From SIG307 sp964609025 (GTDB lineage Bacteria > Bacillota > Clostridia > Lachnospirales > Lachnospiraceae), in assembly GCA_964609025.1 (NCBI GenBank), contig CAZSQM010000009.1, positions 32,447 through 96,446 on the forward strand: DNA of 64,000 nt. The letters run 5' to 3'. The notes below the pieces were generated by a model, which did no database searches, was not told where the DNA came from, and worked only from the letters and a program-made list of their open reading frames with translations. Position numbers and translations under genes: made by a program. Positions 34,131 to 42,852 of the stretch are shown in pieces. Positions within the stretch are counted from its first letter, which is position 1. Each line of letters starts with the position of its first letter.

Positions 34131-34160
34131 CTGTAAAGCACTCTACAAAATGCTTTACAG
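34131..34160 (-). terminator. Hairpin terminator next to the repeat
   Basis: CTGTAAAGCA/TGCTTTACAG, 10-bp perfect stem, followed on the minus strand by ATTTTTTAT. It may end transcripts coming from the DUF4932 remnant. Between 34161 and 34313 I see nothing else. Confidence 0.6.
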
Positions 34161-34313
34161 ACAATTCTTACAAAACGAGCTCTGATTTTGATTGAAATAT
34201 CCTAAAGGCATTTGCAGAGTACACAAACAGAAAGAAGCTTTGCCTCCTTCCGTATTAAATATGTAATACCGGCTATAATGCTCCTTAGTATATATCAACC
34301 TCCATTACTGAAA

Positions 34314-34902
34314 CTACCTATTATTATACCTTTCCATTCTTCTCCTGTCAATACCACCGTACTTCTCTGTTAAGGGATTGATAAACGGATGAGAAAACTC
34401 GTGAAACAGTATATTGGGCGATAAACTGAAACCATGCGTAGATAAAACAGCATACAGGTGCGACTGCTTCGTCTCTTTCTCCTCAAACACAATTCCGAAA
34501 TTTCCTTTCATTAACGAGGAAATCACCAGCCGGTAAGTGCCCTGCGTTTTTCCGTATTCATTCTCAAGTAGCGTAACATACGGATGCGCTTCCGCTACTT
34601 CGCGCGCCTTGTTCAGATAGGAATCATAGAAGCCTTTATTCTTATGATAAAAGGAAAAAAACTCTGTTTCCTTTTCAAAGTCTTTCATTTGTCTTAACAG
34701 TTCTTCTATCCTTAACCTCCCCCACAGCATGCCACGCAAAAATCCGACAACGCATACTGCATGGAAAACTCCCTGCCTTTCCCCATACTGAGTGCCAGCT
34801 CTACCGGTCTGGAAAAGGTAAAGCCTTCCGGTATCATTGCTTCCATAAAAGACTGTTGATATATTCCAGATAGGGATTGATTTGTACACTTATTTTCCTC
34901 AT
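34314..34902 (-). pseudogene. DUF4932-type zinc-metalloprotease-like gene, frameshifted and truncated
   Basis: The frame opens at ATG 34902 (after GGAGGAG) with MRKISVQINPYLEYINSLLW, then stops. The sequence continues in a second frame (MIPEGFTFSRPVELALSMGK) and again in a third (DFEKETEFFSFYHKNKGFYD ... NILFHEFSHPFINPLTEKY) to a stop at 34314. The HEFSH zinc motif is intact, but two frameshifts and a missing C-terminal third make it non-functional. The family name is from memory of the HEFSHP(F/Y)xNP pattern. Confidence 0.7.
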
Positions 34903-34982
34903 GAGGCGACTCCTCCTCTATCTCTTCGGTTCCTTATACTGCACCAGCACATCGCACACGCTTCCGGCAGGCGAGGACCTTC

Positions 34983-35885
34983 CTATATCAACGACGTACT
35001 GAAATACCGCTCCGCCCGGTCTGCCAGAATGGTAGCAATGACCTTGTCGCTTCCGTACTTTTCCGCCATCTGCTTTGCTGCCCATACATTTGCGCCGGAG
35101 GAGGTGCCGACTAAAAGCCCCTGTATTCTTGCCAGTTCTCTTGCGGTCTGTATGGCGTCGTCATCCGCCACCTCCACAATATCCGTAATAATCTCCGTGT
35201 CAAGTACCGCCGGAATAAATCCGTCGCCGATGCCCTGAATCTGATGAAGCCCCGGCTCATGACCGAGAAGTGCGGACACGTTTTTCGGCTCTACCGCAAC
35301 AATCTTACAGTCCGGATTCTGTTCAAGCAAATAGCTTGCGATTCCCTGAAGCGTACCGCCGCTGCCGATACCGGATACGAAAATATCGATTTTCTTTCCG
35401 AGCTGCTCCACGATTTCTCTGGCCGTTGTCTTATAATGTGCATCCGGATTTGCCGGATTTTCAAACTGCTGCGGCACAAAATAATTGTCCGAGGAAGCTG
35501 CAATCTCCTCTGCCTTCGCGACAGAGCCGCCGATGCTTAACTCCGGCAGAGTCAGCACAAGCTCTGCTCCGAGGGCATGAATTATCTTCTTGCGCTCCTC
35601 GCTCATATTCTCCGGCATTACAATAATAACCTTATAGCCCTTACGAACACCGCAAAGCGCCAGACCGATTCCGGTATTGCCGGAGGTCGGCTCGATAATC
35701 GTCATCCCCGGCTTTAACTTTCCGCTTTTCTCGGCTTCTTCAATCATATTGAGGGCAATTCTGTCCTTAATACTGCCGCCCGGGTTTAAAAACTCCGCCT
35801 TGGCATAAAGCTGCAGTCCGGTGGTAGCTTCTAAACTAAGAAGCGGGGTATTTCCGATTAAATCCAATATATTAGTGATGTACAT
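34983..35885 (-). CDS. cysK: Cysteine synthase A (O-acetylserine sulfhydrylase)
   Basis: 300 residues, a PLP enzyme of the beta family that makes cysteine from O-acetylserine and sulfide. The PLP lysine is K40 in PGGSIKDR; the substrate loop PTSGNTGIGLA (about 67-77), the phosphate loop GIGSGGTLQG (about 172-181) and the GTSSGANVW loop are all intact. Slightly shorter than typical at the C-terminus. No cysE lies nearby. The leader carries an inverted repeat that could bind a sulfur regulator. Confidence 0.95.
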   Translation of the reverse strand: MYITNILDLIGNTPLLSLEATTGLQLYAKAEFLNPGGSIKDRIALNMIEEAEKSGKLKPGMTIIEPTSGNTGIGLALCGVRKGYKVIIVMPENMSEERKKIIHALGAELVLTLPELSIGGSVAKAEEIAASSDNYFVPQQFENPANPDAHYKTTAREIVEQLGKKIDIFVSGIGSGGTLQGIASYLLEQNPDCKIVAVEPKNVSALLGHEPGLHQIQGIGDGFIPAVLDTEIITDIVEVADDDAIQTARELARIQGLLVGTSSGANVWAAKQMAEKYGSDKVIATILADRAERYFSTSLI

Positions 35886-35910
35886 GGTGGTTCTCCTTAC
35901 AATTAGTTCA

Positions 35911-35937
35911 CTACTGTGTTACTATGCAGCGCAGTAG
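35911..35937 (-). promoter_or_regulatory. Inverted repeat in the cysK leader, possible operator
   Basis: CTACTGTG-N11-CGCAGTAG (one mismatch between arms) lies 26 bp before cysK, just downstream of a TATAAT-like -10. An Rrf2/CymR-type operator is a guess by position. Confidence 0.35.
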
Positions 35938-36066
35938 GATTATAGTATCAATTTTGTTTCCATTGTACCACAAATAAACACCCATGAAAAGAAAAATCTC
36001 GCCATATCATCCATATCATCCATTTCCCTCCGAGGCTGCGGCGTCAATCAAATGCGCGACAGCCCC

Positions 36067-38052
36067 TTAAAACCGCATCGCCACCAAGCCCATCGGTATA
36101 ATCAGCAGGAACACGCCCATTGCGATTGTTGTAATTCTGCCGAATTTGCTGCCGAGAAACATTACAATTCCTCCGACCGCAGCAGAAATCAGCGTTCGCA
36201 GCATATACAACAGGTAAATGTACTGCCGGATCGTAACCGGCAGCGGGAAGGGCCGCACGCAGGGAACGCACTGAACCGGTACGTCCAGATTCGCATAGGA
36301 ATAGCACGCGCCGATTTGAACATACTGCACGAAATGAACGGAAAGCGTGCAAATCGTGCAGACGCCCAACATAATCGCTATCTTCCCGAACAAGAGCCGT
36401 TTTCTTCCTTTATAAAGAGTGTGCAACAGGGGTTCCATATGGGACGCCTGTTCACAGGCCATAATGCCCGACATCATCAGCACTACTGTGAGCAGGGTAT
36501 ACAGATAATTGCGCAGAATGGTGCGTTTATCCTGATAGAACAACAGCTCATAAGCAGTGGAGTCAATCAGTTCAAGCTGCATTCCGGTTTCCAGACAGTA
36601 CGCATATCCGTCCTCCGCCTGTGCGAGCACCACAGAGATTCCCCGAATCTCCTTTTTGTATTCCTTCACCAGTCGCTGATACTCGGAAATCAGCCCGGCT
36701 ATGTAATCGGTTCCCTTTCCCTCCAGTTGATACTTCAGCAGATTCAGCTCCAGACGTTGTATCTCGTCCTCCCACATTGCAACCCTGTCTTCCAGTTCCG
36801 CCTTTTTCCCGCGAATGGCCGTCACCTTTGCTTCATCAATCACACCGGCATACTCCTCGTACCAGTGGGTCACATAGCTACTTCTGAAATCCAGATAGTT
36901 GGACTCGGTGGAGGCAGAATAGGCTAAATAAAACAGCACCAAAAAGATAACTGCGCCCTTTTGTGAAAACAGCACCTTTTTCAGTTCCCAACCAATCAGG
37001 GAATGGGACGGCTTGTGTCTGCTGATAAACGCCCGTATCCGTTCCACAAGTCGGAAATTCCTGTACTCACTTTTAGGGTACTGCACGGAATACCGAACCA
37101 GACAAAGCACAATCAAAAGAGCCGTTCCGATAAGCACCGACACATCCGCGCTTCTCGCAAGATTCAGGGGATACCCAAACAAGTTCAAATTGTAATAGCG
37201 AGCGTACTCCGTTCCGCAAAACACATAGGCATACAGGTTAAGGTATTTCAACGCGCACCATTTCCCCGTAGGAATCATCAGCGCATACAGCCCGTATTCC
37301 GCTGCAAAAAGGAGGAAAAAGGCAATCATACAAAGACCGGAGCGGAATACGGACATACAAAAATATAAGAGCAGACAGGCAAGCACACATCCCAGCACTT
37401 TTTTTATAAAGAATAAACACAAATACTCCCAAATGTCATACTGTCCAATGACGCCGCCAAACTCCGGAATCGACTGAACCGGCCTTGTCATATCACACCC
37501 CGGAAACACCAGCAGACTCAGAAACAGCGTACTTCCGAACAGCAACAGCCCCGCCGCGAAAACACCGAGTCCCAAGATACCGATTCGTTGCACGGAAAGA
37601 ACCATGCGTCCCCGCTCGGTGCTTCGAATCAAAAGAGACAGCCCCTTCTGTCGTTCCGCCGTAAAGCACAGCACAATATAAATTCCGACAAGCAGCAGCA
37701 CAAAGTTTGTCAGGTTAAAATTTAACAGCGTAACGATGCCGCGGTTTTCTCCCACAACCGGCGTAATCCCTACCAGCTTTGTATAATCCTCTCCGGTTTT
37801 TATCAGATTCCGGTACACAAAGGACTCCTTATCGCTAAACAGCGGATTTTCCTTCATGTCAGCCACATTTTGGTGCACGGACCGCACATAGTCCGCGTAA
37901 CCGTCCACATATTCCGTAAGCGCCTCTCCGGTCAGTGTATTTGACTTTGCGTCGTTGCATTGAAAAACGAAGAAAACTCCATGAAGAAGAAGCAAAATTC
38001 CGAAAAGGAGAACGGTTTTGCGGTTCCACAAAATTCGTTTTAATTCTAACAT
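36067..38052 (-). CDS. ABC transporter permease, large ABC-2-like
   Basis: 661 residues with about twelve membrane segments in two similar halves. Each half begins with a cytosolic helix and a membrane segment (LELKRILWNRKTVLLFGILL at residue 2; GWELKKVLFSQKGAVIFLVL near 355), followed by a long outside region. The second outer loop (about 380-480) is charged and coiled-coil-like. Probable partner of the ATPase encoded 16 bp upstream, which together would form an exporter. The exported substrate is unknown. Last gene of the lipoprotein-ATPase-permease unit. Confidence 0.82.
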   Translation of the reverse strand: MLELKRILWNRKTVLLFGILLLLHGVFFVFQCNDAKSNTLTGEALTEYVDGYADYVRSVHQNVADMKENPLFSDKESFVYRNLIKTGEDYTKLVGITPVVGENRGIVTLLNFNLTNFVLLLVGIYIVLCFTAERQKGLSLLIRSTERGRMVLSVQRIGILGLGVFAAGLLLFGSTLFLSLLVFPGCDMTRPVQSIPEFGGVIGQYDIWEYLCLFFIKKVLGCVLACLLLYFCMSVFRSGLCMIAFFLLFAAEYGLYALMIPTGKWCALKYLNLYAYVFCGTEYARYYNLNLFGYPLNLARSADVSVLIGTALLIVLCLVRYSVQYPKSEYRNFRLVERIRAFISRHKPSHSLIGWELKKVLFSQKGAVIFLVLFYLAYSASTESNYLDFRSSYVTHWYEEYAGVIDEAKVTAIRGKKAELEDRVAMWEDEIQRLELNLLKYQLEGKGTDYIAGLISEYQRLVKEYKKEIRGISVVLAQAEDGYAYCLETGMQLELIDSTAYELLFYQDKRTILRNYLYTLLTVVLMMSGIMACEQASHMEPLLHTLYKGRKRLLFGKIAIMLGVCTICTLSVHFVQYVQIGACYSYANLDVPVQCVPCVRPFPLPVTIRQYIYLLYMLRTLISAAVGGIVMFLGSKFGRITTIAMGVFLLIIPMGLVAMRF

Positions 38053-38068
38053 AACGCCCTCCTTGCGA

Positions 38069-38830
38069 CTAGCTTTCGGTCAGCTGCTCCTGTGCATGAA
38101 ATAAGTATACATCCTCTAAGGTCAGCGGGTGCTCCGGCCGCCGCCCCTTTTCCAAAAGCAGCTCTTCCGTTTCCGAAAGCAATTCCTCTGCCGGTGCAAA
38201 ACGGCAAAGCGTTCCGTGGTGAAGCAGCAGCACTTTTTTCGCAATTGTTTCAATATCCCCTATCACATGGGTTGCTAACAGCACGGTCCGTTCTGTTGCA
38301 ACGGAAGCAATATAATCCCGTAACCGTATTCTCTGGGTCGGGTCAAGCCCCGCGGTAGGCTCGTCCAAAATCAGAATTTCCGGCTCGTCCAGCATTGCCG
38401 CCGCTAACAGCACCCGCTGGCGCATGCCTCCCGAAAAAGAGCCAAGCCTGTGATGCGCGCTGTCGGCCAGACACACGATATCCAGAAACCGTTCGGTCTG
38501 CCGCCTGCACTCCCTCCCCTTCATTCCCTTTAGTGCGCCTATGTAGTGAAGAAAATCTCTGGCCGTAAAATCCTCGTACATTCCCTGCAGCTGCGGCGTA
38601 TAGCCGACCCGTTTCCGGTAGCTCCGGCCAAGAGAAAGTATCTCCTTTCCGTTGTAAAGAATTTGCCCGGAGGTGCGGGGCAGGTTGTCCGTAATCAGAT
38701 TCAACATGGTGGACTTCCCTGCGCCGTTTGCTCCGAGTAACCCGTACACCCCTGTGTCAAAGGTCACACTTAGCGCATGCAATGCCGTTTTATTTCCGTA
38801 TTTCTTTGTGCAATTAATCAGTTCCAGCAT
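38069..38830 (-). CDS. ABC transporter ATP-binding protein
   Basis: 253 residues. Walker A GANGAGKST (about 33-41), Q-loop in YTPQLQGMYEDFTARDF, signature FSGGMRQR and Walker B EILILDEPTAGLDP, with the H-loop in LLATHVIGD. The subtype is that of drug/peptide exporters (CcmA-like). The ATG at 38830 follows AAAGGAG. Between the lipoprotein and the permease, with 16-bp gaps on both sides. Confidence 0.94.
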   Translation of the reverse strand: MLELINCTKKYGNKTALHALSVTFDTGVYGLLGANGAGKSTMLNLITDNLPRTSGQILYNGKEILSLGRSYRKRVGYTPQLQGMYEDFTARDFLHYIGALKGMKGRECRRQTERFLDIVCLADSAHHRLGSFSGGMRQRVLLAAAMLDEPEILILDEPTAGLDPTQRIRLRDYIASVATERTVLLATHVIGDIETIAKKVLLLHHGTLCRFAPAEELLSETEELLLEKGRRPEHPLTLEDVYLFHAQEQLTES

Positions 38831-38846
38831 ACCAGATATCTCCTTT

Positions 38847-40145
38847 TTACTGCAGTTCGGCTCCGTAAGCATACACAAACTTCGGAGTCCCGTTTAAGAA
38901 ATCGCTCCGGTTGCACTTGTAAATTGTTTTATCCCCTTGCTGCGAATGATATGTAAAATAAATTTCTTCCCCCAAATAGCTCATTTCCCGGTGCAGATAC
39001 GGTATAAACCAGTTCATCTTCTCCACTTCCTCCGGGGATAATACTTCCGCCAGATTCACCGCTACCATCTCTTCAAACTTACGGTTGAACACATGAATAA
39101 CGGACTGAGGCTCTTCTTTTATTGCTTTTCCGCTCTCATCCTTTGTCACAAGACATGAATACTGCTCCGCCACATAAATGTAGGTGCCGTCGGTCAACAG
39201 TTCGCTCACATACCACGGTGAATCATATTCGTATACGGTGCCGTCATCCTCCGTAACGCACATTTTTTTTATTAATTTCACTGCCTCCTCGGTTTCCCCG
39301 GTGGACGGATGATACAAATAGAGACTGTTTCCGGAACGCAGATAAACGATGTTGTCCTCATCCAGTATAAGATACTCTCCGGTAAAGCCCGGCTGCAACG
39401 TATAACTTTCATCGCTCCCGTCCGTCACGTTGTAACGGTGCAACTTGTTTTTTCTTCCCTCTTTTTTGTAGTAATAAATAGAGTCCCCATAAGCACTGAT
39501 TCCCTGTACCTTCAAATTTTCCTTACAAAACGGCTCCTCATCCAGATAAGTCACCTCTCTGGTGTCCAAATCCAAAATAGCCGTACCGTAGTAACTATTA
39601 TCCTCCATCCCGTCCGCTCCTGTAACAAACATCGGTATCATTGCTTTATTCCGATGGATATACAGAGTATCTGCACTAACAAAGTGTACGGGAGTCTGTC
39701 CTGTTTTTTCCATCATCATATAGGTGGCGAATTCGCTCATTTCCGAACCGTCAAGCGCTATCGTCAGTACCTTAAACAGATGTTGCGTATCCGTTTCCTC
39801 AAATGCCGTAGCAAAAAGCCTTCCGCTATACAACCAAATCTTATCTATATAGTATTTCTCATTCGTAGCAACACAAAATGCATTTCCGTCATGCTTGCAT
39901 TCCGGCTTGTTGCAAAGGTACATATCCTTTCCGGTGGCAATATCACAGTAACGAAATGCCCTCTCCTGATTGTCATAATAATAATATCCCTTCTCCGTTT
40001 TCATGATGGCGGTGTTTCCCTGTTTGAAGTCCTCCGATACAATCGCTCCCGAAAGCTTCGACTCCTGCTTCGTTTGCTTATCGGCGCAGCCCGCCGCCCC
40101 GAGTAAAAGAAGCGCTGTTAAAACCCAATACTTTGTTTTTTTCAT
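38847..40145 (-). CDS. Lipoprotein with beta-propeller-like outer domain
   Basis: 432 residues. A type II signal peptide at residues 1-20 ends in the lipobox LGAAGC. The rest is beta-rich, with repeated blocks such as YYYDNQERAFRYCDIATG, LYIHRNKAM and IYYYKKEGRKNKLHRYNVTD that suggest a DUF5050-like propeller. Two cysteine-containing blades (MYLCNKPECKHDGNAFC) could bind metal. The ATG at 40145 follows AAAGGGG. It has its own promoter and heads the ATPase-permease operon, so it is likely a sensor or substrate-handling part of that exporter. Confidence 0.82.
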   Translation of the reverse strand: MKKTKYWVLTALLLLGAAGCADKQTKQESKLSGAIVSEDFKQGNTAIMKTEKGYYYYDNQERAFRYCDIATGKDMYLCNKPECKHDGNAFCVATNEKYYIDKIWLYSGRLFATAFEETDTQHLFKVLTIALDGSEMSEFATYMMMEKTGQTPVHFVSADTLYIHRNKAMIPMFVTGADGMEDNSYYGTAILDLDTREVTYLDEEPFCKENLKVQGISAYGDSIYYYKKEGRKNKLHRYNVTDGSDESYTLQPGFTGEYLILDEDNIVYLRSGNSLYLYHPSTGETEEAVKLIKKMCVTEDDGTVYEYDSPWYVSELLTDGTYIYVAEQYSCLVTKDESGKAIKEEPQSVIHVFNRKFEEMVAVNLAEVLSPEEVEKMNWFIPYLHREMSYLGEEIYFTYHSQQGDKTIYKCNRSDFLNGTPKFVYAYGAELQ

Positions 40146-40176
40146 AAGTAATTTCCCCTTTCTTTTTTCTGTTTTC

Positions 40177-40205
40177 ATCATACCGCCCCGAAAATCAAAA
40201 AGCAA
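40177..40205 (-). promoter_or_regulatory. Promoter of the lipoprotein-ABC operon, overlapping a terminator
   Basis: TTGCTT (40200-40205), a 17-nt spacer and TATGAT (40177-40182). The -35 is the 3' arm of the preceding terminator hairpin. Confidence 0.6.
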
Positions 40206-40229
40206 CCGCTCCCGTAGAAGTGGTTGCTT
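40190..40229 (-). terminator. Terminator of the LytTR/GHKL operon
   Basis: AAGCAACC/GGTTGCTT with a 14-nt loop, followed by TTTGATTTTC on the minus strand, 29 bp after the kinase stop. Confidence 0.75.
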
Positions 40230-40257
40230 TCCGTGCACAAGTGGTTTATGCAGGTGA

Positions 40258-42123
40258 TTATAGGTTAAGTAAAATAGATACCCGAAAGATTTTATTTTCT
40301 GTTTCCAGTTCCATGCTGCCTTTGTATTTTTTGCAGACCTGTTTTACGGAGGCCAGTCCGATTCCGTGATTTGCAGCATCCTTTTTGGTGGTTTTCAGTT
40401 CCCCGTCCTGCTTGGCAAGCTCGCCCTCGTAAGGGTTCTCACAGGAGATAAACAGCATGCTGTTTTGCCGCTCCACCCGGAGTAAAATCAGCCTTTCCGC
40501 AGTCTTTTGCTTTTGCACCGCCTCTATGGCGTTATCCAGTATGTTCCCGAACAGACTGCACAAATCATAGTCCGTAACGGCAGTTCCTGCCAGACTGCAC
40601 CCGATACGAAACTGTACTCTGATTCCGATATCATAGGCCTGCTGATGCTTTTTAAACAGCAGCAAATCCAGCGTGTCGGAGCCGGTTTTGGCAGGCAGAA
40701 GCCGCTCATGGCTCTGTTCGGATAAGTCATCGATGTATTTCACTGCCTGTTCCTGATGGCCGTTTTCATAAAGCGCCTTGATTGCCAGCAGATGGTTGTT
40801 GAAATCATGCCAGAGCAGGCGGGTTTCCCGATATCTCCGGTCGATTTCCCCGAAGTAAGCGTTCATCATCTCCTGCCTGGAGCTTTTGTGCCACCGCCGG
40901 AATCTTCGGTACACGAAAAACACCGTAAGGGCAAACACAACCGCAAACAATACACCAAAAGTTCTGACGCGCGGGAGCATTCTGCCTGCCAGATTCAGGT
41001 TCAGATACCGATTAAAAAACCGTTCTGCGGTGAGTCCGGAAAACAGGTTAAGTTCCTGCAAAATCTCCCCCACTGCCGTGTCCGCAGACGCGGCACATCT
41101 CCAATATTCAAACCCGATGCCAGCCACCGTCAGGATGCAGGAAAGCACCCGATGCTTACTCGTAAACGCCAAGAAACACAACGCCAATAACAATAGCAGC
41201 GCAAGTACCTTGCAGCCGATATAAATTACCAAAAAACCGACTACGGTAATGTTGTACGGGCATGTATAAAACTCTTCCAGGGACTGTAACGGCACTGCCA
41301 GGGCGGACATTCCGAAGGTCTTTTCTACGATGCCGAAATTCGTGATATACATACCTGCAATGCCAAGCACCATCATGCCAAGCGTGGTTATCATCATCCG
41401 TCTTATGCCGGGAGTTTCCCCAAAGGAATCGTTTTTCAGGTAGTAACACAAAGCAACTGCAAGCAATGCAATATAGAGGAATGCAAAAATGTCCGTCACA
41501 TGGTAGCTTAGTACCAAATTGACGGTATTGTCCATCGCAATCTTTAACTGCCGGTATTCCAGCCCGTAATAATCCTGTTCGCATCTGGCAATATTTTTCA
41601 GAACCCACTCATCCTCATAGAGCGGGTATAACGCCTGAGCGATTTCCTCTGCGCTCTCGCCGACGCCCAGAATATACTGTCCGTAATTCACAGAGTTCCG
41701 AATACAGGCTTGTACTTGCAGGTAATTCTCTATATCCGAAGTCTTAAGCCCCATCAATACGATAGAATCCGGTATTAAGTCGGGAGGCAGCGCCTCCTGT
41801 TCCTCCTTCGGGGTGATTTCGAAAAGGGTTTCGTAATATTTCATCAGTTCGCTTTTTTCTGCCTTTTCCTTCTCGTCCTTCAAATATGGAATAATGGCAT
41901 CGACGGCTTCCAACGCTTTTTCCGGCTCCTCCGGAAGACTGTCGATAATCTGCTGCCGTCTGATATAATCGGATGCCTTAACGGACTGAGAAACACCCCA
42001 GACATTCTCCGACTGCAAATACTCTCCGGAACACTTCGCGGAATAGAACAGTATCCCGTTCAGTAAAAGCAGAACCGGAAAAGCGATGCCGATTACTAAA
42101 TAATACTGCCTCTTTCTTTTCAT
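40258..42123 (-). CDS. GHKL-type sensor histidine kinase
   Basis: 621 residues. TM1 at about 8-28, an outside domain of about 180 residues, then six membrane segments (about 208-405). The kinase part has H439 in RLLWHDFNNHLLAIK, the family phospho-acceptor. The ATPase has GNILDNAIEAV (N box) and NHGIGLASVKQVCKKYKGSM (G box). This is the LytS/AgrC-like GHKL class lacking a HisKA dimerisation motif. Its start overlaps the response-regulator stop by 4 nt, so the two form a two-component pair. Confidence 0.9.
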   Translation of the reverse strand: MKRKRQYYLVIGIAFPVLLLLNGILFYSAKCSGEYLQSENVWGVSQSVKASDYIRRQQIIDSLPEEPEKALEAVDAIIPYLKDEKEKAEKSELMKYYETLFEITPKEEQEALPPDLIPDSIVLMGLKTSDIENYLQVQACIRNSVNYGQYILGVGESAEEIAQALYPLYEDEWVLKNIARCEQDYYGLEYRQLKIAMDNTVNLVLSYHVTDIFAFLYIALLAVALCYYLKNDSFGETPGIRRMMITTLGMMVLGIAGMYITNFGIVEKTFGMSALAVPLQSLEEFYTCPYNITVVGFLVIYIGCKVLALLLLLALCFLAFTSKHRVLSCILTVAGIGFEYWRCAASADTAVGEILQELNLFSGLTAERFFNRYLNLNLAGRMLPRVRTFGVLFAVVFALTVFFVYRRFRRWHKSSRQEMMNAYFGEIDRRYRETRLLWHDFNNHLLAIKALYENGHQEQAVKYIDDLSEQSHERLLPAKTGSDTLDLLLFKKHQQAYDIGIRVQFRIGCSLAGTAVTDYDLCSLFGNILDNAIEAVQKQKTAERLILLRVERQNSMLFISCENPYEGELAKQDGELKTTKKDAANHGIGLASVKQVCKKYKGSMELETENKIFRVSILLNL

Positions 42124-42824
42124 CTGCTCCGAATCCTCCTCATCACCGCCGCCATCAGCTGCTTTCGTTTTCTGCGGCTTACCGGCAGCTCCTTGTCATT
42201 GTCCAATACCACAGAATCCATATTTACCTTCCGAATGTGGTCCACATTGATGTAGAGGGAGTGGTACGCCTCGATAAAAAGGTCCGGCCGCAGATGCTTT
42301 GCAAAATTCTGAATGGAGCTTTTCTCCCGATAGCAGGAAACAGCCGTATGTATGGCGGTATTCCGATTGTCCGGTTCTACATAATAGATTTCGGAAAAAT
42401 GAAGCATCACCACCGTGTCATGCTGTTGAATCAGAATGGTTTTTTGATGATGGATTTCACTCAGGAAACGCTCTATCAGCGCCGGAAGCTTCTCTTTATA
42501 GTGACTCTTAAACAGAAAATGAAAGGCATTTACGTCATACCCCTCCGCAATCCGGTCTTCCAGACTCGACAAAAACACCGTCGGAATCTTTACGGCGCTT
42601 TTGTTCATTTTCTTTACAAGCTCCACCCCGTCCGCATCCCCAAGGTGAATATCCATAAACAAAAGGTCGATGGGTTCTTCCTTCTCCGCTACCGCGCAAA
42701 ACTCCTGCCCGCTTTTGCAGTAACAAATGCGGCACTCCACCTGCTTTTGCGCGAAAATCGCAGTAAGCTCCTTTTTTAACTCCTCCGCAAACTCCGGTTC
42801 ATCCTCGCAAATTACAAGATACAT
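42120..42824 (-). CDS. LytTR-family response regulator
   Basis: 234 residues. A receiver domain at 1-120 with phospho-acceptor D58 (LLFMDIHLGD), and a LytTR DNA-binding domain at about 130-234 (IYYVEPDNRNTAIHTAVSCY; LFIEAYHSLYINVDHIRKVN). LytTR regulators bind paired direct repeats upstream of targets, often exporters and peptide genes; the adjacent lipoprotein-ABC operon is a natural target. It starts 28 bp after the second hybrid kinase with no promoter between, so it is likely part of the same long transcript. Confidence 0.92.
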   Translation of the reverse strand: MYLVICEDEPEFAEELKKELTAIFAQKQVECRICYCKSGQEFCAVAEKEEPIDLLFMDIHLGDADGVELVKKMNKSAVKIPTVFLSSLEDRIAEGYDVNAFHFLFKSHYKEKLPALIERFLSEIHHQKTILIQQHDTVVMLHFSEIYYVEPDNRNTAIHTAVSCYREKSSIQNFAKHLRPDLFIEAYHSLYINVDHIRKVNMDSVVLDNDKELPVSRRKRKQLMAAVMRRIRSR

Positions 42825-42852
42825 TACGTTCCCCCTTACTACGGTACCTTTT

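Noticed and set aside
36052..36927. Plus-strand open frame of 291 codons
   Set aside because: Lies antisense within the ABC permease; histidine/glutamine-rich shadow without domain features.
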